Below, piece after piece: positions 60,101 to 64,000 of a stretch of DNA of 64,000 bases. The DNA lies in the NCBI GenBank assembly GCA_002104945.1, contig MCFH01000030.1:434001-498000 (forward strand), read 5' to 3'. A program made the translations under genes and the position numbers. The notes under the pieces were generated by a model, which ran no database searches, was not told the DNA's origin, and worked only from the letters and a program-made list of their open reading frames with translations. The first letter of the stretch is position 1, and each line of letters opens with the position of its first letter. The DNA comes from Piromyces finnis (lineage: Eukaryota > Neocallimastigomycota > Neocallimastigomycetes > Neocallimastigales > Neocallimastigaceae).

Positions 60101-61625
60101 TTTAGTTCCCATCATTAAGAAAGGAGAACCGAATACAAAGAAACATCAACGCTGGTGTGATAAATTTAGTCAATTAAAAGTTAATATTATTTATCAACCA
60201 GGAAAAGCTAATAAAATTGCTGATGCTTTATCCAGAATAACTTTGAAAGAGAATTTAATTGTTAACACTACTATTTCTGATGGTAATGACAATAATAATA
60301 AAGATGAGAATAATAGTAACATTAATAAGCTTATTGCTAATAATTTGGATAATTTGGAAATTAATAATAATAATAATAATAATGATAATAATAATAATAA
60401 TAATATCAATAATATCGATATTTCCAACAAAACCAATAGTTCCAATTTTACCGAGGAGGAGAACGAAAAATTTGTTTCCGATTTTATGAAAAAATTTTTA
60501 AATGATAAAATTGTCACTATTGACAATAAATTATATTTCAAGGATAATAATAATTTTAGGGAGATTATTGATGACCCTTACACTAAAATTAAAATAATTG
60601 CAAAAGAGCATAGAATTGGACATGAAGGAGTACAGAAAACTTATGAAAGAATCAAAAACAAATTTTATTGGAAAAATTTAATCATTGATGTAAAAAAATA
60701 TGTCTCCTTATGTAAAATATGTCAGTTAAATAAATCTGAGCCATTACCAAAGCCGACAGAAAAGTTTAGAACTCCTGTAGAAGCACCCTTTGTCAGACTT
60801 GGTCTTGATATTATAGGTCCATTAAGAGAAACCACACTTGGGAATAAATATATAATGGTATGTGTGGATTACTTTACAAAATGGGTGGAAGCAAAACCAG
60901 TTAGAACTACTACTTCTCAAGACGTAACTAATTTCTTAGTTGAAGTATTTAGTAGGCATGGAACTCCACAATTAATAATAACAGATAATGGTGTACAATT
61001 TGTTTCAGAGTACACAAAAATATTTGTAGATCTTTATGATGTATACATTCATTTCATTAGTACATACCATCCGGAATCTAATGGACTGGTGGAAAACAGA
61101 AACAGAGAAATTGGTAAGCAATTAAGAAATTTCTCTGATAACAATGAAAACTGGGATGTATTGTTACCAATTGCATTATGGGCTATTCGAACTTGTAAAT
61201 CTGTTTCTACTGGTTATTCAAGTTTTGAACTCTTGTATGGAAGATCAGAAAATATTCCAATTGATATAAATATAAGAAATTCAATATTAAGTATAGAAGA
61301 AAGATCAATAGAAGAATTATTAATGGAAAGATTTATAGACCACGCCAAATGGGTAAAACAAGCTGCCAGTAAAATGCTAGGGACGATAAATTATTGGAAA
61401 AGTAGAAGATTAGCTCAACAAAGTATGAACAATAAAAATAACTACAACATAGGGGATAAGGTAAAGATTAGGAACCAACAAAGAAACAAGTTAGAACCCT
61501 ATTTTATTGGTCCTTTTATTATTAGAGAAATATCTTGGAACACAGCTAAATTACAAGATGAACTGACGGGACAATATTTAGAAAGAAATGTCCATTTTAA
61601 AAATATATTACCATTCAGGGAGTAG
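57159..61625 (+). CDS. pol: Pol of the Ty3-type element: protease, RT, RNase H, integrase
   Basis: An open frame of 1488 codons in the -1 frame to gag, entered by frameshifting at 57195 rather than from its own ATG. An Asn-rich linker fills residues about 25-215. The protease region is near residue 390, with FIDACSNTNLI in place of the usual D-S/T-G. Reverse transcriptase covers about 600-800, with DLFSGYHQIPM and the catalytic YLDD at 760-763. RNase H starts near 900 (RSDACGYGIGG, then TDHEPL). A second Asn-rich linker lies at about 1030-1090. Integrase has an HHCC zinc-binding region near 1150-1195 and the D,D(35)E triad Asp1217, Asp1276 and Glu1312. A GPY/F-like module (IGPFIIREIS) is near the C-terminus. 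No chromodomain follows. It makes and inserts the cDNA. Confidence 0.93.
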   Translation: MPTHELYILYKKLGYGRGQTSVNQTANTNNNYYYNNNNTMNPDVTATTYSPNYEAIVAAAKRHRDEKLKAKNPYSRIPNTEREKNNFKNINTNINTNNNINNMNKTNSNNNINNNNFNNMNSNITNENNFNNNISNNFDDIYNNNFNTNNNTNNSSNNFNNNNLNNNDNNNINNNININNKNNYSNIKDNTSDNNNNEKDINNNIKLNNNINDNSIDKNNKTKKVNFKLENEDKSKKNKTTSLNTDIDMKEANKVKKTRKNTRINEESTLENILPSDNSNSIKTKTSIQMLKDSEEYNICTDLLNTPANITFGQLLGVSKTSKAELIKGLKNLKLDNITISTTEVDENNNNLYKLNNNFINIDGRTKVNDHDVAVVHGTINSHSAAIFIDACSNTNLITRSFLDNKIKDFEIVGQIRGRIRQAMVDDVARVYDLVKLHVKIGKIEFDSIFRISDKNDSFYDAIIGFKTQNENRIMIDTVDKTLILKSSDNKFIPIVDVEDISIFQSQALSCYSNDVEDIYFDYEDITASTILAVVEENRPNKIENNNNNKMDIINNIISNIKVDNDVDKNLFSSLLKNFNDVIAVSSDDLEPSNLLPHHIILEDNVRPIKQKAYNISQVQLSGLKEELEKLINKGLIEPSHSPWASPVVMVKKKNGKWRLCIDFRKLNNVTVKDAYALPKIKEIFDSLKDSKIFSTIDLFSGYHQIPMFKEDMDKTSFTTKFGNYYFKVMPFGLTNAPATFQREMNRIFFDLINECVQIYLDDIIIYSPSFENHINDLRKVFTILRNNKLKLNIEKCSFCQLEIEALGHRVTIDGLLPLEKKVASIKEMNPPRDISELRSFLGMTSYYRNFIENYSAIAAPLCKLLKKKIKYEWTEIQEQSFRNLIYCLVNAPILCFPKFDVPFIIRSDACGYGIGGVLLQLYDDNIEHPVYFVSRSIKKTEENYTTTELEGTAAYYCLLQFEPYILGNPFQTILYTDHEPLVPIIKKGEPNTKKHQRWCDKFSQLKVNIIYQPGKANKIADALSRITLKENLIVNTTISDGNDNNNKDENNSNINKLIANNLDNLEINNNNNNNDNNNNNNINNIDISNKTNSSNFTEEENEKFVSDFMKKFLNDKIVTIDNKLYFKDNNNFREIIDDPYTKIKIIAKEHRIGHEGVQKTYERIKNKFYWKNLIIDVKKYVSLCKICQLNKSEPLPKPTEKFRTPVEAPFVRLGLDIIGPLRETTLGNKYIMVCVDYFTKWVEAKPVRTTTSQDVTNFLVEVFSRHGTPQLIITDNGVQFVSEYTKIFVDLYDVYIHFISTYHPESNGLVENRNREIGKQLRNFSDNNENWDVLLPIALWAIRTCKSVSTGYSSFELLYGRSENIPIDINIRNSILSIEERSIEELLMERFIDHAKWVKQAASKMLGTINYWKSRRLAQQSMNNKNNYNIGDKVKIRNQQRNKLEPYFIGPFIIREISWNTAKLQDELTGQYLERNVHFKNILPFRE
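57189..57223 (+). promoter_or_regulatory. Programmed -1 ribosomal frameshift signal at the gag/pol junction
   Basis: The heptamer A AAA AAC (57189-57195) is phased exactly for tandem -1 slippage in the gag frame and is followed at once by the gag TAG. A stem forms downstream, 57202-57208 with 57217-57223 (ATGGAAG with CTTCCGT, one G-U pair, loop AGGGCAAA), after a six-base spacer. The pol frame is -1 relative to gag and is open across the site. Confidence 0.88.
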
Positions 61626-61916
61626 AAATAAAATGAAATAAAATTATAAATGTATTAAAATATATATATACTAACTATATAAGTATATAATTATAATAAT
61701 AAGTAAGAGGAAGATTGATAACTTAGTAGATTAATAATTATATTAATTATTAATAATAATAGAAAGATATATACATATATATATAAACAAAACAAAACAA
61801 AAAAAAAAAAAATTTTAAATATAAAAATTTTTATAAAAATTTTTAATTTTTTTTTATATAATTATAAAAATATTTCAATATAAATTTTATTAAATTATTT
61901 CGCATATAATTATTTT
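61626..61916 (+). other. Retrotransposon 3' untranslated region before the nested insertion
   Basis: A/T-rich sequence after the pol stop, with short A and T runs. Nothing coding. Confidence 0.7.
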
Positions 61917-61924
61917 AATTATAG

Positions 61925-61929
<5 letters not shown>
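61917..61929. repeat. Target-site duplication of the nested SINE-like element, left copy
   Basis: AATTATAGCAAAT, identical to 62502-62514 on the other side of the insertion. Confidence 0.85.
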
Positions 61930-61969
<40 letters not shown>

Positions 61970-62501
61970 TTCCGAGTGCATTTCTCCCATCGATCAGAGT
62001 TAGCTCCAATGGTGGTTCTTAGAGAAACGTTGGCTCATTCCTATTGCTAGGTGGTTGTGACCCTCCTGGTCTGTCATACTGTTTCTTCAGCTTCGACGCT
62101 CACTTAATCCATGTACATTAGATGCATGTCGTTGTACGATATTTCACAACTACAATGCTAAGCCTCTTATAGTCAATTTGATCACGTGTCAACCGCCCCC
62201 TAATGTTTACACTTAAATTGATTAAGGAATATTATGTGTTTTTGGCATAGCCTAAGTCACCACTTATTAAGTTCTAATTTGGAATGTACCATGTACACTA
62301 GACCCTCTCAGGCCGGCTAGACGAGTGTTATTATCATAGTAGTAAATTAGAAAGTTCATTTATACTTACCTGAATATCATAACCCAACCCATGGCAAACC
62401 CAGTGGGAAAATCCACAGGCACTGACATCTGCGGGGTCGAACCAGAAGCCTTATGTATGCTAAGGAAACGCCTTAACAACCAGGATAAAAACTGGAACGA
62501 C
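61930..62501 (-). mobile_element. SINE-like retroposon nested antisense in the retrotransposon
   Basis: An island far richer in GC than anything else in the window. Read on the minus strand it starts GTCGTTCCAGTTTTTATCC at 62501 and has an A-box-like TGGTTGTTAAGGCG about 20 bases in (62469-62482). A B box, GGTTCGACCCC (62433-62443), matches GGTTCGANNCC exactly. The element ends in a run of about 37 A (T run on the plus strand to 61966). A perfect 13-bp direct repeat flanks it. These are the marks of a tRNA-derived SINE copied by a LINE machinery. No open frame of useful length exists. The early TTTTT upstream of the boxes is odd for a polymerase III unit. Confidence 0.8.
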
Positions 62502-62514
62502 AATTATAGCAAAT
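62502..62514. repeat. Target-site duplication of the nested SINE-like element, right copy
   Basis: AATTATAGCAAAT directly after the 5' end of the minus-strand insertion. Confidence 0.85.
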
Positions 62515-62539
62515 AATTAATAATTATAGCTCAATTCTA

Positions 62540-62548
62540 GCAGGGAAG
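62540..62548 (+). promoter_or_regulatory. Probable polypurine tract
   Basis: GCAGGGAAG, four bases before the 3' LTR, the expected place for plus-strand DNA priming. It is short and imperfect (one C), so the exact primer is uncertain. Confidence 0.5.
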
Positions 62549-62552
62549 TTTC

Positions 62553-63129
62553 TGATATGAAATTAATATGTCTAGCTACATATTAGCCAATATTTAAAAT
62601 AATTTTTATTATTTAAAATATTCAATTTCATCTTTAAAAATTTATATATAATATTTCATAATAATAATATAATAATTGATATATATTATAATACATTATT
62701 TATATATTAGTTATAGAATTCATGTACATATTTCATTATATTCTTAAATATTAATATTATATATTAGTATTAATTTTATTGTAATACTTATTTGTATTAC
62801 ATTACCTTTCCTTATATAGTAATATTTCATATAAAATGTAAAATATATTATACTATATCCTATTTAATTATTATTCATATATTATGAATACATTACATTA
62901 TATAATTGATATTCAATTATATTATAGGAATTTTATAATATAAAAATATTCATGTAAAAATAATTAATAATTAGAAAAAGAGAAGAGCTTTAATAATTAA
63001 TAAGAAAATATTATAAGTGAAATTATTAATAAGAGAGAAGTTAATAGTAATAAAATATTTTTCACCTAATATAATAAATTATAAATAAACTAATATTAAA
63101 TTACTACAACATAAAAGAAACTTATATCA
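62553..63129 (+). repeat. 3' LTR, 577 bp
   Basis: The same length as the 5' LTR and, by eye, the same sequence throughout. Begins TGATATG and ends TATATCA, followed by TTTTT. Confidence 0.93.
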
Positions 63130-63134
63130 TTTTT

Positions 63135-63244
63135 ATGGTCACATGACCTTACATCTCATTATATAACTGTAATATTTACAATGTAACTTTTTCTCTTTGT
63201 TAACCTTATTAATAAAATTATTTATTAATTAAATTTATTTCACA

Positions 63245-63321
<77 letters not shown>

Positions 63322-64000
63322 AAATGTCCTTGCTACTATTGTTTATTTTTTAATGGGATATATTAATAATAAAAAATTTTTTATTAGAATTTAATCAGAT
63401 AGGATCAAAAAAGCCACTTTTTTTTACATAAATTAAATTGAAATAAAAATAAGAAATCCCTTTCATAATGCTATTATTATTACTAATGTTATTACTAATA
63501 TTGTTATGATTTAAAATAAAAAAAAAAGTATTATAATAAAAGAAAATAAAATACTATTCATTATTATTAATATTTTGCTGCAGTTGTTGTTGGTAGTTGA
63601 TTTGCCTCTTTACCTTTTTTTTTTAATATAAAAAAAAATGCACCTTTATAGGATGATAAACAATGTGTAAACAATAATTAAATTAAAAATTAAATTAAAT
63701 TATCTATCGTGTAACATTATATCTTTTACAAATATTTCATTTAATTAATTATTATGTAAAAAGGAAATTGTATCACTATTTTTATGTAATTTTTATGTAA
63801 TAGTAATAGGTATATTAAAAAAAAAAAGACACAAGTTTAGGAAGAAGAAGACTGTGTAAGATCTAAAACTATGAAATATAACTAATAAGAATAGTTATTT
63901 AATAAAATAAAATCTTTTTTATTTAAAAAATAAAAGAAAAGTAGTACAATACTATTTATTTAAATAGGTTTAAGAATTATTATTATAACATTATTTTCTA
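63135..64000. other. AT-rich right-edge region with (ATT)n and a possible exon fragment
   Basis: An (ATT)n tract lies at about 63247-63319. On the minus strand, 63613 to 63567 reads GKEANQLPTTTAAKY then TAA, directly after a run ending AAAAG. This could be the last small exon of a gene beyond the window edge, or chance. Nothing else is coding-like. Confidence 0.5.
63247..63319. repeat. (ATT)n microsatellite
   Basis: About 24 consecutive ATT units. Confidence 0.95.

Larger units (their letters stand above)
54855..63129 (+). mobile_element. Complete Ty3-type LTR retrotransposon
   Basis: Order: 5' LTR, primer-binding site, long leader, gag, pol (protease, reverse transcriptase, RNase H, integrase), antisense SINE-like insertion, purine tract, 3' LTR. 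RNase H lies before integrase, which defines the Ty3 (Metaviridae) arrangement. The LTRs are both 577 bp and look identical by eye. They start TGATAT and end ATATCA. The flanking five bases are TTTTT on both sides (54850-54854 and 63130-63134), fitting a target duplication. Both coding frames are open, and the gag-pol junction has an intact frameshift signal. It is therefore a young, probably functional copy, apart from any effect of the nested insertion. Confidence 0.93.

Noticed and set aside
62400-62501. An intact tRNA gene
   Set aside because: The B box is perfect, but the D-arm region is degenerate and no acceptor stem can be drawn; the poly-A end and target duplication fit a SINE-like retroposon.

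Overview
The window is extremely AT-rich nuclear eukaryotic DNA. Intergenic DNA is close to pure A/T with long homopolymer, (AAT)n and (ATT)n tracts. Genes use A/T-ending codons, many proteins are rich in Asn and Ser, and introns are short GT-AG. This base composition, a bacterial-type RNA ligase, an Rpn/PDDEXK transposase relic and a Ty3-type retrotransposon together suggest an anaerobic gut fungus (Neocallimastigomycota). That assignment is inference; another AT-rich eukaryote is not excluded from sequence alone.

Layout. 0.8-27.3 kb holds unrelated single genes: a disordered Ser/Asn-rich protein (849-3743); a cysteine-rich secreted or membrane protein whose frame breaks before its membrane part (7397-8445); an SPX-RING ubiquitin ligase on the minus strand (9286-12309); a small RNA ligase (16289-16978); an 11-exon Rho guanine-nucleotide exchange factor with DH, PH and two SH3 domains (19399-26139, all exon phases close); and a two-exon 126-residue secreted cysteine-rich protein (26848-27327).

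30.6-53.0 kb is a cluster of one paralogous membrane-protein family. There are three intact plus-strand genes (30651, 34137, 37220) with a relic between the first two, then three intact minus-strand genes (ending at 40492, 48156, 51539). Each has about seven hydrophobic segments, conserved motifs such as GDWYPL-RT and DKFKQISE-RI, and a long Ser/Asn-rich tail. The positive-inside rule predicts N-out/C-in, as in G-protein-coupled receptors. I do not recognise the family, and it is the best candidate here for an undescribed system. A broken PDDEXK transposase gene, flanked by a nearly identical direct repeat of about 0.5 kb, sits inside the minus-strand half.

54.9-63.1 kb is an apparently complete Ty3-type LTR retrotransposon. 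It has two 577-bp LTRs that look identical, a TTTTT target duplication, a primer-binding site, gag, pol, and a textbook -1 frameshift signal (A AAA AAC plus a stem) at the gag stop. A nested SINE-like retroposon (B box, poly-A, 13-bp target duplication) lies antisense between pol and the 3' LTR. The remaining DNA is AT-rich intergenic sequence in which few features can be supported.
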